Notes under the pieces: model-generated
What the model was told of the DNA's origin: nothing
Seen by the model: the letters and a program-made list of their open reading frames with translations, nothing else
The model's database searches: none
Position numbers and translations under genes: made by a program
Assembly: GCF_016906995.1 (NCBI RefSeq)
Contig: NZ_JAFBBD010000005.1
Span: forward strand, 62,001 to 126,000
Reading direction: 5' to 3'
DNA from: Spongiibacter marinus
GTDB taxonomy: Bacteria; Pseudomonadota; Gammaproteobacteria; Pseudomonadales; Spongiibacteraceae
Length of the DNA: 64,000 bases
Shown: piece after piece, positions 19,212 through 28,175 of the stretch
How positions within the stretch are numbered: position 1 is the stretch's first letter
Layout: every line of letters starts with the position of its first letter

Positions 19212-19569
19212 TGGTGGAGCCGGGGGGAATTGAACCCCCGTCCGCCAGTCCGCCGCTCGGGGCTCTACATGCTTAGCTTCCGTTTATTGATTTAGCCGCT
19301 TACAGCCCAACGGTCAGGACGTAGTTGGCGATTCTGATTAAAGGTTTCGCTGATCGGTCTCAGACAAACGTCACAGCTAGCTTGTTCTATCTGACGGTTG
19401 CGTCCCGTTTACAAGCATCCGGTAGCAACCGCTAACGGGGTTTAGGCCGCTAGAGCGTAGTTGTCGTCGTTGGCAACTATAAGTTAACAGCTTTGGATTT
19501 ACGTGATTCGCTGTCCTCACGGCATGCACCACAGAGTTTTGTAACCGGCGTCGAATCCAAATCGGCCCC
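19212..19569 (-). ncRNA. ssrA: tmRNA (SsrA)
   Basis: On the minus strand the RNA starts GGGGCCGATTTGGATTCGACGCC (5' end 19569) and ends with the T-arm GGGGGTTCAATTCCCCC, then GGCTCCACCA (3' end 19212). The two ends form the acceptor stem. The resume codon and tag lie at 19474-19442: GCC AAC GAC GAC AAC TAC GCT CTA GCG GCC TAA, giving ANDDNYALAA. tmRNA rescues stalled ribosomes and tags the nascent chain for proteolysis, working with SmpB, encoded 5 kb away. The length of 358 nt is normal for the one-piece type. Confidence 0.97.
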
Positions 19570-19622
19570 GAAATCTGCAATAGCGTATCGTACCACTTCG
19601 ACTACAGCGGCACTAGCAAAGT

Positions 19623-21131
19623 TCATTGCTTGGGGTCTTGGGGCTGAATTTTTAGTTGGATGTTCACGCTTTTGGCAAGCAGCTCGGCTTCGTCGCAGAG
19701 GTCGGCGGCGGTGAGTGGGTTGGCGTCCAGCCAGCTTTGGGGCACGTTTAGCTCGATAAGGTCGGTTTCGGGGCTCTGCAGGGTGATGTCGTGGGTGAGT
19801 TCGAAGGCCTGGCGTCGTCGGTAAAACAGGCAGGCCAGGCGCAGTAGGCTGATCATTACCCAGTCGGGCGTGACGCCGTATTCGGCAATCCCCAGACTTT
19901 TGGGTTTGCGGCGGTGGTTGAGCACCAGCATGCTGAGCCGCGCTTGTTCTTGTCTGGAAAAGCCCGACAAGTCGGCATTCTTCAGTATGTAGGCGCCGTG
20001 CTTGTGATAGCCGCCGTGGGCAATGGCCAGCCCGAGTTCATGCAATTGCGCAGCCCAGACCAGTAGTTTTTCCGCCTCCTGGTAGTCGCTGTTCATGCGT
20101 GGCTCCAGCGCGGGTAGCCAGCGTTTGCACAGTTGGGCGACGCGGTCACCCTGGAGGGGGTCGATGTGGTACTGCTCGATGAGTTGGCGAATGGTTTCGT
20201 CGCGGCGGTCTTTGTGGTGTAGGCGGCCAGCCAGGTCGTAAATAATGCCTTCGCGCACGGCGTAGCTGGAGATATGCAGCTCGGGTATGTCCATTTCTTT
20301 GAACAGGGCATAGAGCACGGCAAAGCCGCCGGGGATAACGTCGCGGCGGTCGTCGCTGAGTCCGGGCAGTTGCAGTTCGCTGGTGTGGCGGGCTTTTAGT
20401 AGCTGTTGTTTGATGGCTTGCATGGCGTCGCGGGTAATTTGTCCGGTGTCGCACAGCGCCATTTCGGCGGCAATTTTACTGATGGCGCGTATGGTGCCGG
20501 AGGAGCCGACCACTTCCTGCCATTGGTCTTTGTACTGTTCTACATAGGGGGAGATGAGCTGGCGGGCGGCGTTGACGGCGCGCTTAAAGGCCTTCTCGCT
20601 AATGTCGCCGTTGTTGAAAAAGCGCATGCTGTAGCTCACGCAGCCCATCGGCAGGCTTTCCAGCAGCTTGGGGTTTTGCTTGCCGGCAACAAGCTCGGTG
20701 GAGCCACCGCCAATATCGATAACCAGGCGTTTTTGCTTTTCTACCGCGAGGTCATTGGCCACGCCAAGATAGACCAGCCGGGCTTCTTCTGTACCCGAGA
20801 TAATGTTGATGGGCAGGCCGAGTATGGCTTCGGCACGCTGCATAAAGTCGCCGGCGTTGCTGGCGGCGCGTAGGGTATTGGTGCCGACTATTCTCACTTG
20901 GCTGCGCGGCACGCCGCGAAGGCGGTTGGCGACTTTGGCCAGGCTGTCGAGGGCGCGCTGTTGGGCGTCTTCGCTCAGTACGCCGTCGTCGTTTAGACCC
21001 GCGGCGAGGCGCACCATATCTTTGTGGCGGTCGATAATGCGAAGTTTGTCGTCTTGAAAACTGGCAATCAGAAGGTGAAAGCTGTTTGAGCCGAGGTCCA
21101 GCGCAGCGTAAGAATCGGAGTTTTGTGCCAT
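19623..21131 (-). CDS. ppx: Exopolyphosphatase (Ppx/GppA family)
   Basis: A 502-residue hydrolase that removes terminal phosphate from polyphosphate (or from pppGpp in GppA). The acetate/sugar-kinase/actin-like core is visible: phosphate-1 motif YAALDLGSNSFHLLIA at 8-23, the glutamate region IISGTEEARLVYLG near 125-138, and phosphate-2 motif IDIGGGSTELV near 150-160. The C-terminal part has an HD-type helical domain (HELGLAIAHGGYHKHGAY). Its length matches Ppx rather than the ~310-residue short forms. It diverges from ppk across 141 bp; breakdown and synthesis of polyphosphate are therefore paired but not in one operon. Confidence 0.94.
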   Translation of the reverse strand: MAQNSDSYAALDLGSNSFHLLIASFQDDKLRIIDRHKDMVRLAAGLNDDGVLSEDAQQRALDSLAKVANRLRGVPRSQVRIVGTNTLRAASNAGDFMQRAEAILGLPINIISGTEEARLVYLGVANDLAVEKQKRLVIDIGGGSTELVAGKQNPKLLESLPMGCVSYSMRFFNNGDISEKAFKRAVNAARQLISPYVEQYKDQWQEVVGSSGTIRAISKIAAEMALCDTGQITRDAMQAIKQQLLKARHTSELQLPGLSDDRRDVIPGGFAVLYALFKEMDIPELHISSYAVREGIIYDLAGRLHHKDRRDETIRQLIEQYHIDPLQGDRVAQLCKRWLPALEPRMNSDYQEAEKLLVWAAQLHELGLAIAHGGYHKHGAYILKNADLSGFSRQEQARLSMLVLNHRRKPKSLGIAEYGVTPDWVMISLLRLACLFYRRRQAFELTHDITLQSPETDLIELNVPQSWLDANPLTAADLCDEAELLAKSVNIQLKIQPQDPKQ

Positions 21132-21272
21132 GTATTAATTCCCAATGCGAAGGCTGAGTGTAAGGCCTGTGCAGGGTAATTGCGACCGTCGTACACTGTA
21201 ATACTGCTGACATGTATAACAACTAAGCTCGCGCGCGACGTTGTGTTTTATTGAAGGGTAAGGGTTGCTGAT

Positions 21273-23399
21273 ATGGCGGAGTCGAACACCGATAAAGCGT
21301 GGATAGCCAAGGAGCTGAGCTGGCTGTCGTTTAATGATCGCGTGTTGCAGGAAGCGGCCGATCCGTCAGTGCCGATTATTCAGCGCATTCGCTACCTCGG
21401 TATTTTTTCCAACAACCTGGATGAGTTCTTTCGTGTTCGTGTCGCCGATGTGCGTCGTCTGGCCGCGTTCTCCACGCCCTCTAAACAAGAAGAATACAAG
21501 CAATTGTTGGAAGAGATTCGCCAGAAGGTGTTGAAGCTGCAACATCGCTTTGAGTCGACCTACAACGCCAACCTTAAAGAGCTGCGCCGCCGCAAGATTT
21601 ACGTTATCAACGAGAAGCAGCTCGACGATTCTCAGATTGAGTATGTGCGCAATTATTTCCATGCCCACATTCAGCAAGAGTTGGTGCCGATCGTTTTGGA
21701 CGAAGCCAACCCAATGCCGGAGTTGAATGACGCGTCGATCTATTTGGCGATTAAGCTGAGCTATCAGGGGCAGACGCGCTTTGCCTTGCTTGAAGTGCCC
21801 ACCACGCGGATCGAGCGCTTTGTGCGTATTCCCGGGCGCAACGGTAAAAAAGGCAAGGTGCTAATTGCCCTGGAGAATATGATTCGCGTGTGCCTGCCGC
21901 AGGTTTTTCGTGGCGTGTTCCCGCTGGACTCGGCAGAGGCCTATACCATTAAGCTAACGCGCGATGCGGAGCTGGAGCTTGGTGAGGAAGTGACGCAAAC
22001 CTTTGTGGAAAAAATGACGCAAAGTTTGAAGCGTCGTCGCAAAGGTGATCCGGTGCGTTTTGTTTACGATGCGCAAATGCCTAATGACTTGTTGGAGTAT
22101 CTTGTGCGCCGCCTGGGGCTGGGTCGTTTGGACTCCATGATTCCCGGCGGGCGGTACCACAACTCCAAAGATTTTATGCGCTTTCCCAATCTGGGGCCGG
22201 CCTACCTCGACAGCAAGTCGCTGCCGAAAATTCGCGTGCCCGAGATTGATGCGGCGGACAATATTCTCAGCTGCATGCGCGAACGCGATCTTCTGCTGTT
22301 CTATCCGTATCACAGCTTTGACTACCTGACCGATTTGCTGAAAACCGCCGCCATCGACCCAGCGGTTAAGTCTATTCGCATCAGTTTGTACCGGGTTGCC
22401 TCCAACTCACATGTTGTGGACGCGCTGCTCAATGCGGTGGCCAACCACAAGGAAGTTACGGTGGTGGTTGAATTGCAGGCGCGTTTTGATGAAGAGGCGA
22501 ATATTGCCCTGTCGCAGCGCCTGACCGATGGTGGTGTTAACGTCATTTTGGGTGTGCCGGGCTTGAAGGTGCACAGCAAGTTGATCTCTATTAGCCGCCA
22601 GGAAGGCAGCGTTCAGAAATACTACAGCCACGTGGGAACCGGTAACTTCAACGAGAAGACCGCCGAGGTATATACCGACTTCAGCCTGCTTACCTACGAC
22701 CAAGCCATTGGTGATGAGGTGGCGAAGGTCTTTGATTTTATTGCCTACACCTACAAACGGCACAACTTCCAGCACCTTGCAGTTTCGCCGCTGAATAGCC
22801 GTGATAGGGTGATTGAAAATGTTCAGGCAGAGATCGATGCGGCCAAGCGCGGCGACGAGTGCGGCATAACGCTTAAGTGCAATAATCTGGTTGATCGGGA
22901 GCTGGTCGACAAGCTGTATGAGGCGAGCCAGGCCGGTGTGCCGATACGCCTGATTGTGCGGGGTATGTGCTCCTTGGTGCCGGGCGTGAAGGGCTTGAGT
23001 GAAAATATAGAAGCCATCAGTATTGTCGATGGCTTTTTGGAGCACCCTCGGGTGTATATATTCCGCAATAGCGGCAAGCCTCGTTACTTTATTTCATCGG
23101 CGGACTTAATGACGCGCAATATCGACTTCCGCGTTGAGGTCACTTGCCCGATATACAGCCCCGAGCTTCAGCAGCGCATTCAGAGCATTATCGATATTCA
23201 GTGGGCGGATAATGTAAAGGCGAGGCTGATTGATCCCAGCCAGACTAACGCCTTTCGCCCGCGCAAGAAGAGTGCGCCGAAGGTGCGCTCTCAGTTGCAG
23301 ATTCATAGCTATCTGGAATCGGGCAAGTTACCGCGTCTGGCCAAGCTGGACTATAAGGCGCGCAATAAGAGCAAAAAAACCAAGAAGAAGCGCGGCTAA
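21273..23399 (+). CDS. ppk: Polyphosphate kinase 1
   Basis: A 708-residue membrane-associated kinase that polymerises ATP gamma-phosphate into polyphosphate. The N-terminal domain begins at WIAKELSWLSFNDRVLQEA (about 9-27), the standard PPK1 opening. The middle holds FPNLGPAYLDSKSLPKIRVP, and the phospholipase-D-like catalytic domains carry KVHSKLISI with the catalytic His near 433 and YYSHVGTGNFNEKTAEVYTD near 450. A Lys/Arg-rich tail ends the protein. AAGGGTAAGGG precedes the ATG. It diverges from ppx and converges on the methyltransferase gene with 3 bp between stops. Confidence 0.96.
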   Translation: MAESNTDKAWIAKELSWLSFNDRVLQEAADPSVPIIQRIRYLGIFSNNLDEFFRVRVADVRRLAAFSTPSKQEEYKQLLEEIRQKVLKLQHRFESTYNANLKELRRRKIYVINEKQLDDSQIEYVRNYFHAHIQQELVPIVLDEANPMPELNDASIYLAIKLSYQGQTRFALLEVPTTRIERFVRIPGRNGKKGKVLIALENMIRVCLPQVFRGVFPLDSAEAYTIKLTRDAELELGEEVTQTFVEKMTQSLKRRRKGDPVRFVYDAQMPNDLLEYLVRRLGLGRLDSMIPGGRYHNSKDFMRFPNLGPAYLDSKSLPKIRVPEIDAADNILSCMRERDLLLFYPYHSFDYLTDLLKTAAIDPAVKSIRISLYRVASNSHVVDALLNAVANHKEVTVVVELQARFDEEANIALSQRLTDGGVNVILGVPGLKVHSKLISISRQEGSVQKYYSHVGTGNFNEKTAEVYTDFSLLTYDQAIGDEVAKVFDFIAYTYKRHNFQHLAVSPLNSRDRVIENVQAEIDAAKRGDECGITLKCNNLVDRELVDKLYEASQAGVPIRLIVRGMCSLVPGVKGLSENIEAISIVDGFLEHPRVYIFRNSGKPRYFISSADLMTRNIDFRVEVTCPIYSPELQQRIQSIIDIQWADNVKARLIDPSQTNAFRPRKKSAPKVRSQLQIHSYLESGKLPRLAKLDYKARNKSKKTKKKRG

Positions 23400-23402
23400 G
23401 CC

Positions 23403-24026
23403 TCAGGCTTTAATAATAAGCAATTCGCCACTCTGCTTTTTGGGGTGGCTCACTTCCCAGTCGATCAGTTCGGCGCCAAATGCCTTTTCGCATTTGCGTG
23501 CGAGCTTGTGGAAAGGTGGCCTGCCGGGGTCGGCGATGATAATAGTTTTCACGCCAGCTGCGAGAGCCGTTTCAATGGCATTGAAAAGCGGCTGTACCAG
23601 CTTCGGCCAAAAGCAAATATCGCCGCCTAACACCATTTTTTGGCCCTTCATATCGTTGGCGGTGAGTTCTTCATAGCGAGCTACGCGCTGGGTGATGCTG
23701 ACATCATTGAGCAGGGCGTGGGCGTCCAGGTAGGGGAAGACGTGCTCGTCGGCGTCGATGGCGGTCACTTTAGACTTGAACTGCTGCGCGCAGAAAATTC
23801 CCAGTATTCCCCAGCCGCAGCCGATTTCCATCACTTTACTGCCGCGGCGGGGAGGGTGTTGCAGCAGGTAGTCCATGATCAAAAACGATGAGCCCCACAC
23901 CTGGTAGCCGTGAATCTCTGGCTGGGCCAATGCGCGCTGCATACGGCGAATAAGCTTGTGGCTTTTCTTGAGGATGAGAACATCGTGAACGATGCGAATA
24001 TTCTTGAGAACTTCTGGCTCGCTCAT
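23403..24026 (-). CDS. Class I SAM-dependent methyltransferase
   Basis: A 207-residue protein with a Rossmann methyltransferase fold. Motif I is VMEIGCGWGILGIFCAQ (about 65-81), the acidic residue that binds the ribose lies in VTAIDADEHVFPYLDAHALLNDV, and the later strand is MVLGGDICFWPKLVQPLF. The N-terminal EIHGYQVWGSSFLIMDYLL resembles the METTL/ETFB-lysine or Nnt1-type protein methyltransferases, so a protein lysine target is possible but not shown. It is the last gene of the leftward cluster smpB-sixA-this gene, 27 bp after sixA. Confidence 0.8.
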   Translation of the reverse strand: MSEPEVLKNIRIVHDVLILKKSHKLIRRMQRALAQPEIHGYQVWGSSFLIMDYLLQHPPRRGSKVMEIGCGWGILGIFCAQQFKSKVTAIDADEHVFPYLDAHALLNDVSITQRVARYEELTANDMKGQKMVLGGDICFWPKLVQPLFNAIETALAAGVKTIIIADPGRPPFHKLARKCEKAFGAELIDWEVSHPKKQSGELLIIKA

Positions 24027-24053
24027 GCGGCAATGGCTTCCTGGTGCAGCGGC

Positions 24054-24551
24054 TTAGCGCAGCTGTTTGGGGCGTATTAGGTCTTGCAGCTTGGCGCTGT
24101 CGGGGCGCAGTTGGTCCCAGTACTCAACGTTGATTTCCAGCTCGACAAAGGTGCAGGTGCCGAGCTGATCCAGTTCGCCGTCGTAGAGGTAATTCACTAA
24201 GTCGAGCAGCGCTGGGTTGTGGCCGATAATCAGGGCGTTGTCGTACTGGTTGCCCAGCTCTTTGAGCCAGGTGAGCAGCTGCTGCATGTCGAAGGTGTAG
24301 AGGTCTTCAGTGGTATGTATCTCGGCGTGGTCGAAAACATCCGATTCGGTGCGGAAGCGCTGAAGGGTTTCCTGGCAGCGATTGGCAGAGCTGCAAAATA
24401 CCTGCGGGAACTTTTTATGGTTGCGCTCTAATTGGTGAGCGACCAAGCCGCAGTCTCGTTTCCCGCGGCGGGTCAGCGGGCGTTCGGCATCGTTGAGCTG
24501 GTCGTCATCCCAGCTGGATTTGGCATGCCTTAACAAGTAGAGAGTTTTCAT
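24054..24551 (-). CDS. sixA: Phosphohistidine phosphatase SixA
   Basis: A 165-residue histidine phosphatase (phosphoglycerate-mutase fold) that removes phosphate from phosphohistidine, for example on HPt domains or the nitrogen phosphotransfer system. The RHG-type motif is LLRHAKSSWDD with the nucleophilic His9. The second catalytic His is in IIGHNPALLDLVNYL (about 114-128), and RPLTRRGKRDCG (about 24-35) is the family's substrate loop. Length is normal. It sits 19 bp downstream of smpB on the same strand, so the two are probably cotranscribed. Confidence 0.93.
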   Translation of the reverse strand: MKTLYLLRHAKSSWDDDQLNDAERPLTRRGKRDCGLVAHQLERNHKKFPQVFCSSANRCQETLQRFRTESDVFDHAEIHTTEDLYTFDMQQLLTWLKELGNQYDNALIIGHNPALLDLVNYLYDGELDQLGTCTFVELEINVEYWDQLRPDSAKLQDLIRPKQLR

Positions 24552-24570
24552 CGGCTCGGGCGTGTGTCAC

Positions 24571-25050
24571 TCACGAATTGTGTTGGCGCAGTATGCGCTG
24601 TTTCTGGCGGTCCCAGTCGCGATTCTTTTCAGTTTCGCGCTTGTCGTGATCTTTCTTACCCTTGGCCAGGGCGATCTCCGCCTTTATCAAATGCTTTTTC
24701 CAGTACAGGGCGGTACACACACAGGTGTAGCCCTTTTGCTGGGTCGCTTCCTCCAGTCTGCGCAGTTCTCTGCTGTGAAGCAATAGCTTGCGGGTGCGGC
24801 CGGGGTCGGTCACAAAATGAGTGGAGGCACTGAGTAGTGGGGTGATATTGCCGCCGAGCAGAAACGCTTCACCGTCTTTTAGCAGCACATAGGTGTCGGT
24901 GATCTGCACCTTGCCCTGGCGCAGACTTTTCACTTCCCAGCCTTGCAGCGACAAGCCCGCCTCAAATTTTTCTGTGAGGTGGTAGTCGTGCTTCGCCTTC
25001 TTATTCAGGGCGATTGTGCTGCTGGTGTTCTTGGGTTTCTTTTTGCTCAT
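24571..25050 (-). CDS. smpB: SsrA-binding protein SmpB
   Basis: A 159-residue RNA-binding protein that carries tmRNA to stalled ribosomes. The opening [32 protein letters not shown] and the barrel segments [12 protein letters not shown] and [26 protein letters not shown] are classic. The lysine/arginine-rich tail ([21 protein letters not shown]) is the part that enters the mRNA channel. The start is set at the ATG encoding MSKKKPKN; a 10-residue upstream extension (to 25080) overlaps a TATAAT-like sequence and is unlikely. Its RNA partner ssrA is encoded 5 kb away in this window. Confidence 0.96.
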   Translation of the reverse strand: MSKKKPKNTSSTIALNKKAKHDYHLTEKFEAGLSLQGWEVKSLRQGKVQITDTYVLLKDGEAFLLGGNITPLLSASTHFVTDPGRTRKLLLHSRELRRLEEATQQKGYTCVCTALYWKKHLIKAEIALAKGKKDHDKRETEKNRDWDRQKQRILRQHNS

Positions 25051-25136
25051 GGCGGCGATTATAGAGTGACTCGCTGGCAAAACCTATGGCGCTCAGGTAA
25101 AAATAGCGCTGCTTTGATGACTTTCGCCGGCGGTTT

Positions 25137-26507
25137 ATGGCCCTCAAGAAGAATAAAGTTCAGGGTATCTGGTCAAGTCGCTGGACATTTCTAGCGGCGG
25201 CGACCGGCCTTGTTGTGAGTTTGGGTAACTTTTGGAAGGCTCCCCAACAGCTCGCCGCTAATGGTGGCGCGGTATACCTAGTGGCTTACCTCGTCTTCTT
25301 GTTGCTGGTGGTGTTGCCGGTGGCTATCGCTGAAGTGCGTATCGCCGTGCGCGCCCGCGCCAATCCCATTCACGCGGTGGACCAAATCGCCCATTTCTCC
25401 GGCGCGTTTCGCCACTGGTCGCTGGTTACCCAGCTGGCGGCACTAACGGCGCTGTTGCTGGCGGCAAACCTGGGGGTTGTTGCCAGCTGGCTGCTGACCT
25501 ACATAATGAAAATGTCGTCGGGGGTAATGGAGGCGGCGAGCCTCGATACCATTGCTGGCGAATTCCAGCGGCTGCTGACCAGCCCTGAGGAAACGCGCGG
25601 CGCGCACGGCTTTTTTGTGGTGCTGGCGGTATTGCTGTCGTCGATCAGCGTAAACCGTGGCATGGCCATGGTGTTGCGCATTCTGTTGCCGGTGCTGTTG
25701 CTGGTCATGCTCAGCTTGCTGTACTTCAGTTATGAGCTGGGTGATTACGGCGCAGCGTGGCGCGCGTTGTTTGATTTCCGCCCGGGAGACTTTTCCTGGC
25801 AGGCGCTGCTGTCTGCGCTGCAGCAGGCATTTTATGCCCTCGGTTTAGGCACGGCGGCACTCATGGCTTATGGGGCGTATTTCCCGTCCGGGCGCTCCAT
25901 TACCCGCCAGTTGTTGGCCTTGGCTGTTATCGACACCTTGGCGATGCTGCTCGGCGGGTTGATCTTAATCGCCCTGGTCAGTGACCAGCATATTGTGGCG
26001 GGCCAGGGGCCGGCGCTGCTCTTTATTAGCCTGCCTTACAGCTTTGGCAACTTGGCCTTTGGTGATATTGCCGGTACCGGCTTGTATGTGTTGTTGAGCA
26101 TTTTGGTGCTGACGACGGTTGTCGCGCTATTTGAGCCCGTGGTGGCCTATTTGGTTGAGCGCTGGGCGTTGCCGCGCTGGGTGGCGGCGGTTGCGGTGGG
26201 TTTGTCGGTGTTCGCGGTGGGTGAGGTTTCCCTGGCATCGCTGCAGGTGGCGTCACCGCTGCAGTGGTTCTCGCGAACGGCAATGGAGTGGCTGGATATC
26301 GCGGTCGCGAATATTCTGCTGCCGATGTGCGCGCTGTGTTTTGTGCTATTTGCGGCGTGGCGGGTACCCAAGAATGTGTACGGTGGCCGGGATCACTGGC
26401 TGGAGCAGGGCTTTTTTTGGCTTTGGTTGCGTATGTTGCGGTATATTGCGCCGCCAGCGCTGCTTTGCCTGCTTTCAATAGGCTTGTATCAGCGCTTACA
26501 GCTATAA
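25137..26507 (+). CDS. SNF-family sodium-dependent transporter
   Basis: A 456-residue integral membrane protein with about 11-12 membrane segments and the neurotransmitter:sodium symporter (SNF/LeuT) pattern. It opens with WSSRWTFLAAATGLVVSLGNFWKAPQQLAANGGAVYLVAYLV, the TM1 Na+/substrate-binding unwound region; the usual NFWRFPY is here NFWKAPQ. ALGLGTAALMAYGAYFP in the middle matches TM6. It probably takes up an amino acid or similar solute with Na+. It is divergent from smpB, with ratA 22 bp downstream. The substrate is unknown, and the altered TM1 motif may signal a changed specificity. Confidence 0.85.
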   Translation: MALKKNKVQGIWSSRWTFLAAATGLVVSLGNFWKAPQQLAANGGAVYLVAYLVFLLLVVLPVAIAEVRIAVRARANPIHAVDQIAHFSGAFRHWSLVTQLAALTALLLAANLGVVASWLLTYIMKMSSGVMEAASLDTIAGEFQRLLTSPEETRGAHGFFVVLAVLLSSISVNRGMAMVLRILLPVLLLVMLSLLYFSYELGDYGAAWRALFDFRPGDFSWQALLSALQQAFYALGLGTAALMAYGAYFPSGRSITRQLLALAVIDTLAMLLGGLILIALVSDQHIVAGQGPALLFISLPYSFGNLAFGDIAGTGLYVLLSILVLTTVVALFEPVVAYLVERWALPRWVAAVAVGLSVFAVGEVSLASLQVASPLQWFSRTAMEWLDIAVANILLPMCALCFVLFAAWRVPKNVYGGRDHWLEQGFFWLWLRMLRYIAPPALLCLLSIGLYQRLQL

Positions 26508-26529
26508 CCCAGTACCGGAAGCCCTCCGC

Positions 26530-26961
26530 ATGAACGATATTCGCCGCAGCGCGCTATTGCCATACTCAGCAGAATTGATATATCAGCTTATTAACGATGT
26601 TGAAGCTTATCCGCAGTATATGGATGGCTGCGTTGGCGCTGAGGTGCTGCTGGCGGATGAGTCGATGATGGAGGCGAGGCTGGATTTGTCGCGAGCGGGG
26701 ATCAAAATGAGCTTTAGCACGCGAAATCAGCTTACGCCGCCGCGCCGCATTGTGCTGGAGCTGCTCGACGGCCCCTTTGAAAAGCTGCGCGGCGAATGGG
26801 AGCTATTGGCGCTGGGTGACAAAGCCTGCAAGGTGAGCCTGCATCTGCGATTTGCGTTGAGCAATGCGCTGGCGGGTGCGGCGACGCGTCAATTATTTAA
26901 TTCTGTGGCCAATAATTTGGTCGATGCCCTGGTTAAACGTGCGAAAGAGCAATATGGATAA
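26530..26961 (+). CDS. ratA: RatA/Coq10-type START-domain protein
   Basis: A 143-residue START-fold (polyketide cyclase-like) protein with the invariant opening RSALLPYSAELIYQLINDVEAYPQYMDGC (about 5-33). In E. coli RatA has been described as a toxin blocking 70S formation, while the wider family (Coq10) binds ubiquinone and supports respiration; sequence alone does not decide. Next to smpB and ratB/rnfH, this is the conserved gammaproteobacterial locus. Its stop overlaps the next start by 8 bp. Confidence 0.92.
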   Translation: MNDIRRSALLPYSAELIYQLINDVEAYPQYMDGCVGAEVLLADESMMEARLDLSRAGIKMSFSTRNQLTPPRRIVLELLDGPFEKLRGEWELLALGDKACKVSLHLRFALSNALAGAATRQLFNSVANNLVDALVKRAKEQYG

Positions 26962-27265
26962 CAATCAAACAGTACATGTTGAAGTCGCCTATGCACTCGC
27001 GGATAAGCAGCGCATTGTGGCGTTAGAGTTGCCCGCTGGGTCGACAGTTCGCGATGCGGTAATGCAGTCGGGGCTGGACAGCCAGTTTCCCGAGCTGGAT
27101 TTGTCCAGTGCGGATGTGGGGATTTTTGGCAAGGTGGTGAGCAAGCCTGATGCGCAGGCGCTCAACGACGGCGAGCGCGTGGAGATCTACCGGCCGCTGA
27201 TCGCCGACCCGAAAGAGGTTCGCAAACAGCGGGCGGCTAAAGCCAAGGCTCGCAAGCAGGCTTGA
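26954..27265 (+). CDS. ratB: RnfH/RatB ubiquitin-fold protein
   Basis: A 103-residue small protein with a beta-grasp fold, starting MDNNQTVHVEVAYALADKQRIVALELPAG and containing the family motif VGIFGKVV and DGERVEIYRPLIADPKEVRKQRAAKA. The ATG at 26954 overlaps the end of ratA by 8 bp, so translation is probably coupled. A longer in-frame reading back to 26864 lies inside ratA and is not used. The biochemical role of this family is not settled. Confidence 0.93.
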   Translation: MDNNQTVHVEVAYALADKQRIVALELPAGSTVRDAVMQSGLDSQFPELDLSSADVGIFGKVVSKPDAQALNDGERVEIYRPLIADPKEVRKQRAAKAKARKQA

Positions 27266-27270
27266 CCTGC

Positions 27271-27654
27271 TTATTCGCTAGCGGCTTGGGCGTCGGCCTC
27301 GGCGCTGCTGCTGCTAATTTTCCCCTCGGCTGAGGGTTTAACGTCGGTAACAATGCGCACCAGTTTGTCGCCTTGGAAGTACGCGCTGAGCTGGTGGCGC
27401 TCGGCGGGCTTGCCTTCTTTATTCAACGTGTACACATAATCCCAGCGGTCGGGGCTGAAGCTGTCGCGAATCAGCGGCGTGCCCATAACGTATTCAACCT
27501 GGCTGCGGCTCATGCCGATTTCAAGCTGATCTACCATTTCCTGGGTGATGATGTTGCCCTGATCGATGGGCAGGCGGTAAACGCCGGGAAACTCCAGAGA
27601 GCTGCAGGCGCCAAGCAAAATTACCAGGCTGGCGGTAGCAATACGCAAAAACAT
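27271..27654 (-). CDS. bamE: Outer-membrane assembly lipoprotein BamE
   Basis: A 127-residue lipoprotein subunit of the Bam complex that inserts beta-barrel proteins. The signal MFLRIATASLVILLGAC ends in the lipobox LGAC (Cys17). The conserved core follows: YRLPIDQGNIITQEMVDQLEIGMSRSQVEYVMGTPLIRDSFSPDRWDYVY. A Ser/Ala/Glu-rich tail is extra compared with the short enterobacterial protein. ATG 27654 is chosen for the signal peptide; the frame stays open to 27708. It diverges from fur across 74 bp, as in pseudomonads. Confidence 0.94.
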   Translation of the reverse strand: MFLRIATASLVILLGACSSLEFPGVYRLPIDQGNIITQEMVDQLEIGMSRSQVEYVMGTPLIRDSFSPDRWDYVYTLNKEGKPAERHQLSAYFQGDKLVRIVTDVKPSAEGKISSSSAEADAQAASE

Positions 27655-27728
27655 AGTCAGGGTTCCAATCACTCGCAGAGGCAGGGATAATAGCGCAAAC
27701 CTAAACACAACGCTAAGGTCAGTGGTTT

Positions 27729-28142
27729 ATGTCAAGCGAAAATCAAGAGCTCCGCAAAGCTGGGCTTAAAGTCACCCTACCTCGGGTAAAAATTCTACAA
27801 CTGCTTGAGCAGGCCGAAGCTGAAAATCAGCACTTCAGTGCGGAAGATGTCTACCGTTCGCTGATGGAGTCTGGTGAAGATGTGGGCCTGGCGACCGTTT
27901 ACCGTGTTCTCACTCAGTTTGAGGCCGCCGGCTTGGTGGTGCGCCACAACTTTGAGGCCGGGCATTCCGTTTTCGAATTGGCCAAGGGCGAGCACCACGA
28001 CCATATCGTGTGTATGGAGAGTGGTGAGGTAATTGAGTTTTACGATGACGTGATCGAGGAGCGCCAACATAAACTGGTGGAAGAGCGCGGCTTTGAACTC
28101 GTCGATCACAGCTTGGTGTTATACGTTCGTCCCAAGAAGTAA
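27729..28142 (+). CDS. fur: Ferric uptake regulator Fur
   Basis: A 137-residue dimeric iron-responsive repressor. The winged helix is visible (LKVTLPRVKILQLLEQ; SAEDVYRSLMESGEDVGLATVYRVLTQFEAAGLV), followed by the metal-binding segment FEAGHSVFELAKGEHHDHIVCMESGEVIEF. Only one cysteine is present where E. coli Fur has CxxC (CMES here), as in Pseudomonas Fur, so the structural zinc site must differ. It is convergent with recN, with a strong GC hairpin between them. Likely targets in this window include the TonB receptor, though no clear Fur box was found there. Confidence 0.95.
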   Translation: MSSENQELRKAGLKVTLPRVKILQLLEQAEAENQHFSAEDVYRSLMESGEDVGLATVYRVLTQFEAAGLVVRHNFEAGHSVFELAKGEHHDHIVCMESGEVIEFYDDVIEERQHKLVEERGFELVDHSLVLYVRPKK

Positions 28143-28152
28143 CGCTTATCTT

Positions 28153-28173
28153 GCGGGCGGCGCTGCCGCCCGC
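28153..28173. terminator. GC-rich hairpin between fur and recN
   Basis: A perfect 9-bp stem (GCGGGCGGC with GCCGCCCGC) and a GCT loop lies in the 33-bp gap between the convergent stops. It lacks a T-run, so it may act as an mRNA 3'-end stabiliser or a two-way Rho-assisted terminator. Confidence 0.5.
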
Positions 28174-28175
28174 GT

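Noticed and set aside
21132-21272. Pho box between ppx and ppk
   Set aside because: No pair of CTGTCAT-like direct repeats with the right spacing; only a CTGACATGTATAAC resemblance.
26864-26953. N-terminal extension of the RnfH/RatB frame
   Set aside because: It lies fully inside ratA; the family protein begins at MDNNQ.
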